From Bradyrhizobium nanningense (GTDB taxonomy: Bacteria > Pseudomonadota > Alphaproteobacteria > Rhizobiales > Xanthobacteraceae): a stretch of 64,000 bases of DNA. Every line of letters begins with the position of its first letter. Position 1 is the stretch's first letter. This document shows positions 41,134-51,042 of this stretch, one piece after another. The position numbers and the translations under genes are program-made. The stretch covers positions 1 to 64,000 of the forward strand of contig NZ_LBJC01000080.1 in assembly GCF_004114535.1 (NCBI RefSeq), in the 5' to 3' direction. The notes beneath the pieces were generated by a model. That model made no database searches, was not told the origin of the DNA, and was given only the letters and a program-made list of their open reading frames with translations.

Positions 41134-41573
41134 CGTGCGACCCGGCTGATGGCGGCAAGCTCGGCGTCAGGAAGACGAGGATAGCACGACCTGGGTCCAG
41201 TCGCGCTGAGGACTTGCACAGCTCGCCCCCGCCATGGGGCGCGCGCACCCCTCCACGGCGACGCCCCCGCTATTGCTGATAAGGCATCTACGTCACCGGG
41301 CAGCAGTCCGAAGCAGTCCCGCCCAGTCGGCGCTCGCGGCGGCGATGCTGCTGATCGATGCGAGCGTGAAGGCGGGCGAGGGGGCGGGTGGCAGATCAGG
41401 CTGCCGATAGACGTACCCGGAACTTGCTGCCGGTAGCCTCGGCATAGCGCAAGCTTGTCGAACGGGATTGTCACGTGACCTTCTTTCCATTTGGCACGAT
41501 TGCCTATGACAAAACTAACCTTCTATTCGAGCGAGATTGTCATGTGATCTCATTGGCTCTCCGTAACGCCAGT
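41134..41573. other. Intergenic region with an imperfect direct repeat
   Basis: About 440 bases without a convincing gene. Minus-strand frames exist but are Pro/Arg/Ser-rich. Two 24-base copies with four mismatches, all transitions, lie at 41458-41481 and 41527-41550 (core GATTGTCA(C/T)GTGA). The first copy contains the palindrome GTCACGTGAC. Confidence 0.5.
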
Positions 41574-41714
41574 TCAATCTCGGTGCGTGGGGTCTTTCGC
41601 GTCTTCTTTATGAACGCGCGCACAGTTGGCGAGAATCGTGCAGGCCAGCGCGACGACCGGAAGGATCGCATAGCGGCCGAGGCGCAAGATGATTTGCAGG
41701 ACAAGGCGTTTCAT
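41574..41714 (-). CDS. Possible small lipoprotein-like peptide (46 residues)
   Basis: A 46-residue frame begins MKRLVLQIILRLGRYAILPV and continues VALACTILANCARVHKED, a basic start, a hydrophobic stretch and a cysteine within a LANC pattern like a lipobox. A longer frame starts at 41795 with no signal-like features. No clear ribosome site is visible, so this is tentative. It may be a real small envelope protein or a chance frame. Confidence 0.35.
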   Translation of the reverse strand: MKRLVLQIILRLGRYAILPVVALACTILANCARVHKEDAKDPTHRD

Positions 41715-41819
41715 CCGCGTTTCGACGGCGGAGCGCCTCAGATCACGCCTTGCCACATGAGCCGTTGCTCTGATGCAAGCTGGCGACGTCGGCACGGCCC
41801 TGGCTTTCCGTGACCTGAA

Positions 41820-42203
41820 TCAACGTGATTGCACCGGCGTGATGATTCCCATCTGCGGCTGGGCGGAGAGGTAGATGGTGCTGCCGGCGCGCAGATCGAG
41901 GCTCACCTTCTCGCTGCCTTGCCCGAACAGATTGCTGCTCAGCGGAAGATTGTTGACCGCAACCTCGTGGCGGCCCGGAGCCAGGTCGCAAGCCACGAAA
42001 CCCGCAGCCTGACTGCCTCCAACGACGCGTCCATCTACCGAATAGCTTGGCTGGACCGCGAAACCCAGGGCGGATGAGCGATAGACCACCAGCCGCGCGG
42101 TATTTGCCTTCACGTTATCCGTCAGAGCCGCGCTGCCCGTCGGCCCTGACGCGCACCCCGCCAGCAAGAAAGCCACGGCAAAGATCCCCGGATACAAGCG
42201 CAT
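41820..42203 (-). CDS. Lipoprotein, DUF2846-like
   Basis: A 127-residue lipoprotein. MRLYPGIFAVAFLLAGCASG gives a signal peptide with lipobox LAGC (Cys17). The mature domain RLVVYRSSALGFAVQPSYSV, GFVACDLAPGRHEV and SLDLRAGSTIYLSA has the beta-sandwich pattern of DUF2846-type proteins, which occur as outer-membrane or periplasmic lipoproteins without known function. It stands alone between two gene-poor stretches. Confidence 0.78.
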   Translation of the reverse strand: MRLYPGIFAVAFLLAGCASGPTGSAALTDNVKANTARLVVYRSSALGFAVQPSYSVDGRVVGGSQAAGFVACDLAPGRHEVAVNNLPLSSNLFGQGSEKVSLDLRAGSTIYLSAQPQMGIITPVQSR

Positions 42204-42301
42204 TCCAGCCCCCTGGTTCAGTCCAACAGTCCCCAGGGCATCTTTGGCGGGGTAGCGTATGAAGTCAATCGCGACTTCTGGTCGTGCAGTGCCGACTCAT
42301 G

Positions 42302-43324
42302 TCAACGCCACCCAAGCGCCGGCGCCACATGCGTCAGGATCGCCTCGATCGCATGCGCGCAATAATCGACGCCGAGCTGGTTCGGGATCGTCAACAGCAG
42401 GGTATCCGCCTCGGCGATCGCCTCGTCCTGCCTGAGCTGCTCGATCAACACCTCCGGCTCCGCCGCATAGCTCCGGCCGAAGATCGCGCGGGTCTGCGGG
42501 TCGATGAAGCCGATCTGGTCTTCGCCGCCGCGCTCCCCGCCGAAATAGGCGCGGTCGCGGTCGTTCATCAGCGCGAAGATGCTGCGGCTGACGGACACGC
42601 GTGGCTCGCGGGCGTGGCCGGCTTCCTTCCACGCGGCGCGAAAGCTGCGAATCTGCGCCGCCTGCTGCACGTGAAAGGCTTCGCCGGTCTCGTCGTTCTT
42701 CAGCGTCGAGCTCTGCAGATTCATGCCGAGCTTGGCCGCCCACACCGCGGTGGCGTTCGAGCCGGCGCCCCACCAGATTCGCTCGCGCAGGCCCTGCGCA
42801 TGCGGCTCGAGGCGCAACAGCCCCGGTGGGTTCGGAAACATCGGCCGCGGATTGGGCTCCGCAAACCCTTCGCCGCGCAAGAGGTCGAGGAAGACCTCGG
42901 CATGGCGCCGGCCCATGTCGGCATCGCTCCGCCCCTCGGCCGGGAGATAACCAAAGTAGCGCCAGCCGTCGATCACCTGCTCGGGCGAGCCGCGGCTGAT
43001 GCCGAGCTGCAGCCGGCCGCCGGCAATGAGGTCGGCACTTCCGGCGTCTTCCACCATGTAGAGTGGGTTCTCGTAGCGCATGTCGATCACGGCCGTGCCG
43101 ATCTCGATCCTGCTGGTCTTGGCGCCGACGGCCGCGAGCAGCGGAAAGGGCGAAGCGAGCTGCCGCGCGAAATGGTGCACGCGGAAATAGGCGCCGTCGG
43201 CCCCGAGCTGCTCGGCCGCGACCGCAAGCTCGATCGATTGTAGCAGCGTGTCCGCCGCCGAGCGGGTCTGCGATTGCGGCGAGGGGGTCCAGTGTCCGAA
43301 GGAGAGGAATCCGATTTTTTTCAT
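42302..43324 (-). CDS. LLM-class flavin-dependent oxidoreductase (luciferase-like monooxygenase)
   Basis: A 340-residue TIM-barrel flavoenzyme of the bacterial luciferase family. It opens MKKIGFLSFGHWTPS and contains the LGADGAYFRVHHFARQLASP segment, the SRIEIGTAVIDMRYENPLYM strand typical of this family, and GGRLQLGISRGSPEQVID. These enzymes use reduced FMN or F420 on varied substrates; this one cannot be assigned. ATG 43324 is chosen because the upstream 26 residues lack family homology. It is a single gene with no flavin reductase nearby. Confidence 0.88.
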   Translation of the reverse strand: MKKIGFLSFGHWTPSPQSQTRSAADTLLQSIELAVAAEQLGADGAYFRVHHFARQLASPFPLLAAVGAKTSRIEIGTAVIDMRYENPLYMVEDAGSADLIAGGRLQLGISRGSPEQVIDGWRYFGYLPAEGRSDADMGRRHAEVFLDLLRGEGFAEPNPRPMFPNPPGLLRLEPHAQGLRERIWWGAGSNATAVWAAKLGMNLQSSTLKNDETGEAFHVQQAAQIRSFRAAWKEAGHAREPRVSVSRSIFALMNDRDRAYFGGERGGEDQIGFIDPQTRAIFGRSYAAEPEVLIEQLRQDEAIAEADTLLLTIPNQLGVDYCAHAIEAILTHVAPALGWR

Positions 43325-43447
43325 GGACGCAACGTATGCATGACCGGAAGAATTTGCGAGGCGTCGGCCGAGAAAGATGGCGACAAGGCGTATGGGCCGC
43401 AAGCCCCCCTGGGCGAAAGCAGGCAGGGGTTTGGGCTTGCGGTGTCC

Positions 43448-43912
43448 TCAGATCTCGCAACCGGTCAAATTCAGCGCTTTGAGCAAGCCGCCAAACGCCT
43501 TGAGCCGACAGGGCTCGGTCTCGCCGGCGGCCTTTGCACCCTGAACATTGGTCGTCCGCTTGGCAACAATTGCCTTTGGCTTCGGCTTGGGGCGTTCGGC
43601 GGCCGCGATCGTCTTTGCATTGCGCCGATGACGGACGACCGGTTCCGGCGTGGTCGAACCGACTTGGATGTCTCGCGGAGCAACGGAATTATCGACCGGA
43701 GCAACCTGTGTCGGCATCGCGCTGCTCACGGCGGCAACATCGAGGCGATCGGCCTTCGGCAACGCGTCATGGGAAGCAGAGACGCTTGCGCCCTGCTCGG
43801 CAAGCGGCGGGGCGATCGCGACGGCGCGACGCGGTGGTGCGCTCAGCTCCATTGCCGACAGTACGCCTGCACTCAACAGGATGAGGAGGCCCAACAACGC
43901 CATCTTCAGCAT
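43448..43912 (-). CDS. Single-segment membrane or exported protein, Ala/Pro-rich
   Basis: A 154-residue protein with a hydrophobic N-terminus (MLKMALLGLLILLSAGVLSA). A low-complexity Ala/Pro/Val/Lys stretch follows (residues 25-125), then a short C-terminal part with two cysteines (TEPCRLKAF and NLTGCEI). This layout, a membrane anchor, a disordered linker and a small cysteine-paired tail, recurs in Bradyrhizobium hypothetical proteins. No function can be given. A palindrome lies just upstream of its start. Confidence 0.65.
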   Translation of the reverse strand: MLKMALLGLLILLSAGVLSAMELSAPPRRAVAIAPPLAEQGASVSASHDALPKADRLDVAAVSSAMPTQVAPVDNSVAPRDIQVGSTTPEPVVRHRRNAKTIAAAERPKPKPKAIVAKRTTNVQGAKAAGETEPCRLKAFGGLLKALNLTGCEI

Positions 43913-43921
43913 AATGCGCCT

Positions 43922-43936
43922 CTAACCCGGGGTTAG
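43922..43936. promoter_or_regulatory. Palindrome next to the 43912 start
   Basis: CTAACCC-G-GGGTTAG is a perfect 15-base palindrome nine bases upstream of the start codon of the 43448-43912 gene. It could be an operator or a short 5' hairpin that affects translation. Confidence 0.4.
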
Positions 43937-44205
43937 CGCCGCCGAAAATTCTCCGCCGCAATAAGGCAACTTGTCGGCGGCAGCCGACGTGCGGCCAACC
44001 ATTTCCCAACAGGGTTAATGTCGGTGATGCGTCTGCAGCCGCGGAGAATGCCACCGCTCACGTCGGTGAGCCGAGTTCGTATATGAACCATTTGAATTGT
44101 AACCCCGACCAAGGGTCGGAAGAGGGTTCGGGGAAATAGCGACAGGCCGAATCCCGACGCCCTGGAAGCGATCGGGCGGGTGAAGAAAGCTTTGAGCCCA
44201 AAATG

Positions 44206-44884
44206 ATGAGCTATCGAGCTATGCGGAAGCGCTCAATCTTCAATGGAGGGCAATTCGGAGTCGATGGTCGAAAGGCGCTCTTCCTGGTGCTTCTCCTTTT
44301 CGCGATCCCCGCGCACGACTGCTCCGCGCAGACACCTCCGCCTCCAGACCGCGAACATGCGTTCGAGCACGTGCCTCCGACGGTCGTGAAGAGATTGGTG
44401 ACCCGCTTCTCGCTGGGCGCATTCGCCGGCCGCTTCGAGAAGACGCGGCTCGGCGCGGTTCGCGAAGCCGTGGGCAAAGGGACCATCCAACACCAAGGTG
44501 ACGCCGGAGATAGTGTCTATTGGTTGTGCTATAGGCGCGCGCAGCATCGACTATGGATCGTGTCCAGCGGAGAGATGGGCGGCCCGGACCATCTCGTCAC
44601 AGAAGTCGTTGAAGAGCGCACCGAGAACGACACCGAGACCTCGACCGATTGCGCCATCATCCCGGAAAAGTTCGCGCCCCTCGTCTTCGACGGCAAGCTG
44701 CATTTAGGTATGTCGCGTTCGGAGGTCGTCACAGCGCTGGGACCGCCGTCGAAGTCGGAAGCGGCCCAGATGGTTCTCACCACGGAAAGCTCGCAGACGG
44801 TTTTGATGAGACCGCATGGCTCATTCTCCGATTTCGTGAGGACAGGCTCGTGTCCATGCGTGGCGGCAAGACCACGACGAATTG
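44206..44884 (+). pseudogene. Frameshifted exported protein of unknown function
   Basis: The frame from ATG 44206 encodes a signal-like segment (ALFLVLLLFAIPAHDCSAQ), then an ordered protein up to SEAAQMVLTTESSQTVLM at about 44806. Beyond that the frame becomes Pro/Arg-rich. In another frame, starting within the same bases, the sequence continues sensibly as DETAWLILRFREDRLVSMRG, then GKTTTN and a stop at 44883-44885. The two halves read as one protein of about 225 residues with a single-base indel near 44800-44812. It is either a pseudogene or a sequencing error. No family is recognised. Confidence 0.7.
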
Positions 44885-45014
44885 AAGTGGCTGCTCTGCT
44901 CAATCTGGCGCTAAAAGAAACGTTGTCACACCGCCTCATTCGCGGGGCAAGGAATCATGTCCACACACGCCGGCGCATCCGGCTCTGGCATGAATCCCCG
45001 GCCGTCGTGATGTC

Positions 45015-45698
45015 TCACGCGTAGGCCACCCAGCCGCGGAAGGCGAAGCCGGTGTAGAACAGCGTAGGATCGGAAAAGCCGGCCTCGCGCAAGATCACCT
45101 CGTCCTGCGCCGGTGCGAGAATCTCCAGATGGTTGGTGACGGCGTTCCGCGCGGCCGCAGCCTGCTCGGGCTCGACGCCTGACGCCGCCAGGAACGCGGA
45201 GTAGCGCGACAGCCACAGTGGGCGCTCCTGCTCGCCATCGGGCGCGCTCAGATGCGCGACCACGAACGGCGCGCGCGGCTTGAGCCGGCGGCGGACCTCC
45301 GAGGCGATGCGGCGCCGCTCGGCGACATCGACGAAGTGCAGGGTCAGCAGGCAGGTGGCACCGTCGAACGGTCCCTCCGGCGCATCGTCGATATAGCCTT
45401 GATGCAGGCGTGCACGTGGTGCGAGCGATCCCAGGGTTTGCCCGGCCAGCGCCAGCATCGCCGCGGACGGATCGACGCCGTCGAAGCGCCAACCGGGATG
45501 TGCTTGCGCAAACGCTTTGAGCTCGAGGCCGCCACCCGCGCCGAGGACGAGCACCTGCCCATCGCGGGGGACGCTTTCGGCGAGCAGAATCGCCGTCATG
45601 GACTGCATGGCGTCATAGCCCGGCACGAAGCGCCGCGGCCCCTCGGTGTATCTCGCCACGAATTGCGGATCGGAGAATGCGGCTTGAATGTCGGTCAT
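45015..45698 (-). CDS. SAM-dependent class I methyltransferase
   Basis: A 227-residue methyltransferase. Motif I is VLVLGAGGGLELKAF; the acidic loop after beta-2 is FDGVDPSAAM; FDGATCLLTLHFV is the motif IV region. The C-terminus is hydrophobic and aromatic (FYTGFAFRGWVAYA). Substrate unknown. ATG 45698 is chosen because GGGGAC lies upstream; a GTG at 45728 overlaps the Rrf2 stop and would add ten residues. It is just downstream of the Rrf2 regulator on the same strand, so the two probably form an autoregulated operon. Confidence 0.86.
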   Translation of the reverse strand: MTDIQAAFSDPQFVARYTEGPRRFVPGYDAMQSMTAILLAESVPRDGQVLVLGAGGGLELKAFAQAHPGWRFDGVDPSAAMLALAGQTLGSLAPRARLHQGYIDDAPEGPFDGATCLLTLHFVDVAERRRIASEVRRRLKPRAPFVVAHLSAPDGEQERPLWLSRYSAFLAASGVEPEQAAAARNAVTNHLEILAPAQDEVILREAGFSDPTLFYTGFAFRGWVAYA

Positions 45699-45724
45699 GA
45701 TGTTGTCCCCGTGACTGGAGCCGT

Positions 45725-46183
45725 TCACGCGCGATGCGCGCTGATGTCGTGGATCTTTCGGGACCCGAGCCGCTTGCGAAGATCTTCGCCCAGCATCGCC
45801 AGCGTCACCTCGCCGAGCCGCGCCAGCAGCAGCGCTTCCGCATCGTCAAAGGCCTGGTCGAGCGCGGCATTGACGGCCTGCTCCACCAGACAGCCGGGCG
45901 ACTCGGTCCGGTTGCCCATGGCCAGAAGCGGGGGATTGCCGAGCGCGGCATAGACATCGCGCAGCGTCACCTTCGACAGGTCGCAGGCAATGGTCCAGCC
46001 GCCGCCGTGCCCCTTCTCGGAGCGCACGTAACCGATCTCCCGCAGGCCCGCCATGATGCGGCGGATCACCACCGGATTGGTGTCCATGGCCCTGGCCAGG
46101 GTCTCGGACGTGAACGGCCCCGGTTGCTGCGCCATGTGCAGGAGAATGTGGAGAACGCCGGAGAGTCGGGAATCTCGTTTCAT
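45725..46183 (-). CDS. Rrf2-family transcriptional regulator
   Basis: A 152-residue winged-helix regulator. It begins MKRDSRLSGVLHILLHMAQQ, with the recognition region SETLARAMDTNPVVIRRIMAG and the wing GYVRSEKGHGGGWTIA. Only two scattered cysteines are present (IACDLS and SPGCLVE), not the three-cysteine cluster that holds iron-sulfur in IscR or NsrR, so it resembles YwnA-type members. An inverted repeat covering its start codon suggests self-repression. It is probably co-transcribed with the methyltransferase that follows. Confidence 0.88.
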   Translation of the reverse strand: MKRDSRLSGVLHILLHMAQQPGPFTSETLARAMDTNPVVIRRIMAGLREIGYVRSEKGHGGGWTIACDLSKVTLRDVYAALGNPPLLAMGNRTESPGCLVEQAVNAALDQAFDDAEALLLARLGEVTLAMLGEDLRKRLGSRKIHDISAHRA

Positions 46184-46200
46184 GTAACTTTACATGTTAC
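46182..46200. promoter_or_regulatory. Candidate Rrf2 operator overlapping the regulator's start
   Basis: ATGTAA-CT-TTACAT is a perfect inverted repeat, immediately followed by GTTAC, which pairs with the GTAAC inside the first arm. It covers the start codon of the Rrf2 gene. Binding there would block transcription or translation of the gene itself. Confidence 0.5.
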
Positions 46201-46364
46201 GTGATGGCGGCGAAGTCAAGCGGTCTGCGCGCACCCAGAGATCAGCCGGTTTATACGCGTCCTAACCCATTGATCCCGCTCATGCCGTCTACTGTGCATG
46301 GGGTTGTTTTCGACAATTCTGTCTCGGAGACGCGACGCGCGAGGCAAGCCGGAGCGCTTCGCGC

Positions 46365-48386
<2,022 letters not shown>

Positions 48387-48589
48387 GGGGCGTAGGCATA
48401 GGGCTCTCGGCCCGTGAATTCAACTGGCGGTCATTCCGTTATCGGACTGCGTGGCTCCATCCGACGGCCTCACATGCGAATCGCTGGAACCAACTGCCGC
48501 CGGGAACATTGACGCGAGGGTCGGCGTGGCCCGGCTCGTGCGCGCCTGCTCAATCCGCAATCCTGCCTCGATGGGGCGATGGGGGAGCT

Positions 48590-48754
48590 GTGAGTACGGT
48601 CATAGAGAACTTGCTGTCGCGAAAGCAGAAGCTCGTGGAACAGCTCGAAAAGGCGCCATCGGTCGAGGATCGCGACAAGATCGAGCACCAGCTCGAACAG
48701 ATCAACACCGCGCTGGATTTCCTGGACAGGCCGGGACGGCTGGACGCGAAATAG
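48590..48754 (+). CDS. Small helical protein (54 residues)
   Basis: A 54-residue soluble protein starting at GTG 48590 with GGGGGAG six bases before. The sequence (starts STVIENLLSRKQKLVEQLE, then EDRDKIEHQLEQINTALDFL) is a regular amphipathic helix with heptad-like Leu/Ile spacing, probably a coiled coil. It is not a family I can name. The longer frame running upstream is uninformative. Its stop abuts the stop of the convergent GntR gene. Confidence 0.68.
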   Translation: MSTVIENLLSRKQKLVEQLEKAPSVEDRDKIEHQLEQINTALDFLDRPGRLDAK

Positions 48755-49441
48755 TCACGCTCGATCCACTTCGGGCGTCTCCACCCTCAAGGCCTTGGCA
48801 TAGACCACGCCCGAATTGGTGATGTGCGTGGTCATCGATTCTTCGAAGGCGGCGAGCTCGCCGCGCGCGAACAAATCGAGCAGCTTGCGATGCTCGTCGA
48901 ACGACGTGCGGGTGCGCACGTCGATCGGCGAGGTCAGATTGGTGCGAAGCGCGGCGACGCGGCCGGAGACCAGCTGATAGGATTCGGCGAGGTAGCGGTT
49001 GCCGCAATGGGCGAACAGCGCCTCGTGAAAGACGGCGTCGGCGCGGCCATAGGCGACGTTGTCCTTTGCCACAACCGCCGGCTCCATCGCCGCGATCGCC
49101 TCGCTCATCGAGGCGACCGCACCGTCGCGATCGTGACGATAGGCGAGCTCGGCGGCCTTGGGCTCGAGCGCGATGCGGAAGGTGCAGAGCGCATTGATGT
49201 CATCCGCACTCGGCGTAAAGACAAAACTGCCGACTTGCGGCCGGATCACCACAAGGCCTTGTGCCTGCAACTGGCCCATGGCCTCGCGCACCGGGGTGCG
49301 GCTGACGCCGAAGGAATTGGCCACCATCTCCTCGGAGATGGCGGCCCCTAACGCGAACTCGCCGTCGATGATTGCCTGCCGCAGCCGCTGCATCACCCGC
49401 TGCGACAGCGATTTCGGCGTATCGAGCTTGAGCGAGCGCAT
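48755..49441 (-). CDS. GntR-family regulator (FCD subfamily)
   Basis: A 228-residue regulator with an N-terminal winged HTH (QRVMQRLRQAIIDGEFALG, SRTPVREAMGQLQAQGLV) and a C-terminal all-helical FCD effector domain that includes the metal-site histidines (DAVFHEALFAHCGN and SFDEHRKLLDLF). Regulators of this type control catabolism of organic acids. Its gene follows the FAD-dependent oxidase by nine bases, and both lie opposite a DapA-like gene, so it likely senses a substrate of these enzymes. Candidate operator at 50931-50949. Confidence 0.91.
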   Translation of the reverse strand: MRSLKLDTPKSLSQRVMQRLRQAIIDGEFALGAAISEEMVANSFGVSRTPVREAMGQLQAQGLVVIRPQVGSFVFTPSADDINALCTFRIALEPKAAELAYRHDRDGAVASMSEAIAAMEPAVVAKDNVAYGRADAVFHEALFAHCGNRYLAESYQLVSGRVAALRTNLTSPIDVRTRTSFDEHRKLLDLFARGELAAFEESMTTHITNSGVVYAKALRVETPEVDRA

Positions 49442-49450
49442 TGGCGTTTC

Positions 49451-50863
49451 TCAGATCACCTTGCCGGGATTGAGCAGCTGATCGGGATCGAGCGCCGCTT
49501 TCAGCGTCCGCATCAGCGCGATCTCGGCTTCGCTGCGGGCATGGCCCAGCCATTTCTTCTTCAAGGTGCCGATGCCGTGCTCGGCGGAGACGCTGCCGCC
49601 GAGCTCACGGACCAGACCGTAGATGATCGCGTCCATCTCTTCCTTCGGCTGCTGCTCGACGGGAAGGCCGGTGACCCAGGAGACGAGGTGCAGATTGCCG
49701 TCGCCGATATGGCCGTAATAGACGCTCTCGCAGCCCTTGATGCCGGAAGCAAGCGCCGCCTTGCAGCGCGTAGCGAACTCGTCCATCCGCGCCACCGCAA
49801 GGCCGATGTCGTAGGAGATATGCGGCCCCAGCACCTGGCCGAACTCGGCGCAGATGTCGCGCACGCGCCAGAAGGCCTGCGTCTGCGCCAGTGATTGCGC
49901 CACGGCGGCATCCGCCAGCAGCCCGCGCTCCATCAGCTCCTCGAGCCAGGCCTGGAAGCGCGGCGCGTCCACGCTCTCGTCGGTGCCCTGTGCTTCCACC
50001 AGCACGTAGAGACCGTGGCCCGCGGCGATCGGCGGCTTCACGCCGGCACGATTCGTGATCACGTCCCAATAGTCCGGCCACATCACCTCGAAAGCCGACA
50101 GCAGCGGGCCGAGCCCGCTGCGCGCCGCGCCGAGCAGCGCGACCACCGCGGCATAATCCTTCAGCGCGCACAGCGCGGCCATGGTCGAGCGCGGCTTCGG
50201 GAACAGCTTCAGCACCACGCGGGTGATGATGCCGAGCGTGCCTTCGGAGCCGATGAAGAGGTGCTTGAGGTCATAGCCCGCGTTGTTCTTCATCAGCTTG
50301 TTGAGGCCAGTGATGATGGTGCCGTCGGGCAGCACGACTTCGAGGCCGAGCACCAGCTCGCGCGTCATGCCGTAGCGGATCACGCGGTTGCCGCCGGCAT
50401 TGGTCGAGAGATTGCCGCCGATCGCGCAGGAGCCGCGCGAGCCGAGGTCGAGTGGAAAGAAGAAGCCGGCTTCGTCCGCGGCCTTCTGGATCGTCTCCAG
50501 CGGCGTGCCCGCTTTCACCGTCATCGTTGCGGAGGCAGGATCGATCTCCTCGATGCCGGTCATGCGCTCCAGCGAGATCGCGACCCAGCCGGCTTCGGGC
50601 GAGGCGCCGCGGCACAGTCCGGTCAGTCCGCCCTGCGGCACGAACGGCAGACGCGCCTGTCGGCAGGTCGCAATGGCGTCGGCGACACCTTGCGCGTCCA
50701 CGGGTCGGATCACCGCCAGCGGCGCCTGCGGCAGGCTTGCACTCCAGTCGTTGCAATTGCGCGCCGGCACGTCGGTGCCGATCAACACCGCGGCTGCGCC
50801 GAGCTTGTCGCGCAGGGCGCCAAGCAATTGGTCGGGGTGTCCGATGGGGGTCACCATGTTCAT
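49451..50863 (-). CDS. FAD-binding oxidase (D-lactate/glycolate dehydrogenase family)
   Basis: A 470-residue flavoprotein of the VAO/PCMH family (GlcD/Dld type), which oxidises D-2-hydroxy acids. The FAD-binding domain has PQGGLTGLCRGA and the GNLSTNAGGNRVIRYGMTRE loop. The C-terminal cap includes HIGDGNLHL and SAEHGIGTLKK, typical of this group. ATG 50863 is preferred because GAGGAGG lies six bases upstream; the frame extends to 51076 without homology. It precedes gntR on the same strand, and a DapA-like aldolase gene is divergent, suggesting breakdown of a 2-keto or 2-hydroxy sugar acid. Confidence 0.9.
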   Translation of the reverse strand: MNMVTPIGHPDQLLGALRDKLGAAAVLIGTDVPARNCNDWSASLPQAPLAVIRPVDAQGVADAIATCRQARLPFVPQGGLTGLCRGASPEAGWVAISLERMTGIEEIDPASATMTVKAGTPLETIQKAADEAGFFFPLDLGSRGSCAIGGNLSTNAGGNRVIRYGMTRELVLGLEVVLPDGTIITGLNKLMKNNAGYDLKHLFIGSEGTLGIITRVVLKLFPKPRSTMAALCALKDYAAVVALLGAARSGLGPLLSAFEVMWPDYWDVITNRAGVKPPIAAGHGLYVLVEAQGTDESVDAPRFQAWLEELMERGLLADAAVAQSLAQTQAFWRVRDICAEFGQVLGPHISYDIGLAVARMDEFATRCKAALASGIKGCESVYYGHIGDGNLHLVSWVTGLPVEQQPKEEMDAIIYGLVRELGGSVSAEHGIGTLKKKWLGHARSEAEIALMRTLKAALDPDQLLNPGKVI

Positions 50864-50930
50864 GCGAGACCTCCTCAAAAGCTGGCTGCGCCTGATGTGC
50901 GCGATTGCGGCGGAAAGAGTTTGCGTGTCG

Positions 50931-50949
50931 CTTGTATGTAAGGTACAAG
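50931..50949. promoter_or_regulatory. Candidate GntR operator in the divergent oxidase/aldolase promoter
   Basis: CTTGTA-N7-TACAAG is an inverted repeat with GT...AC ends, matching the general GntR form. It lies 68 bases upstream of the FAD-oxidase start and about 95 bases before the divergent DapA-like start, in position to control both. Confidence 0.5.
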
Positions 50950-51042
50950 ACGAAAAGTAAAGCAAAAACAATGACCGATGAAGCTTCGTAAGATCGTTGA
51001 AGATCAATGGCTTAGTTCGGGATCGAAGCAAAGGGCAGTGTG

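Noticed and set aside
41130..41474. Minus-strand 114-residue frame after the VOC gene
   Set aside because: Pro/Arg/Ser-rich with no ordered segments and no ribosome site.
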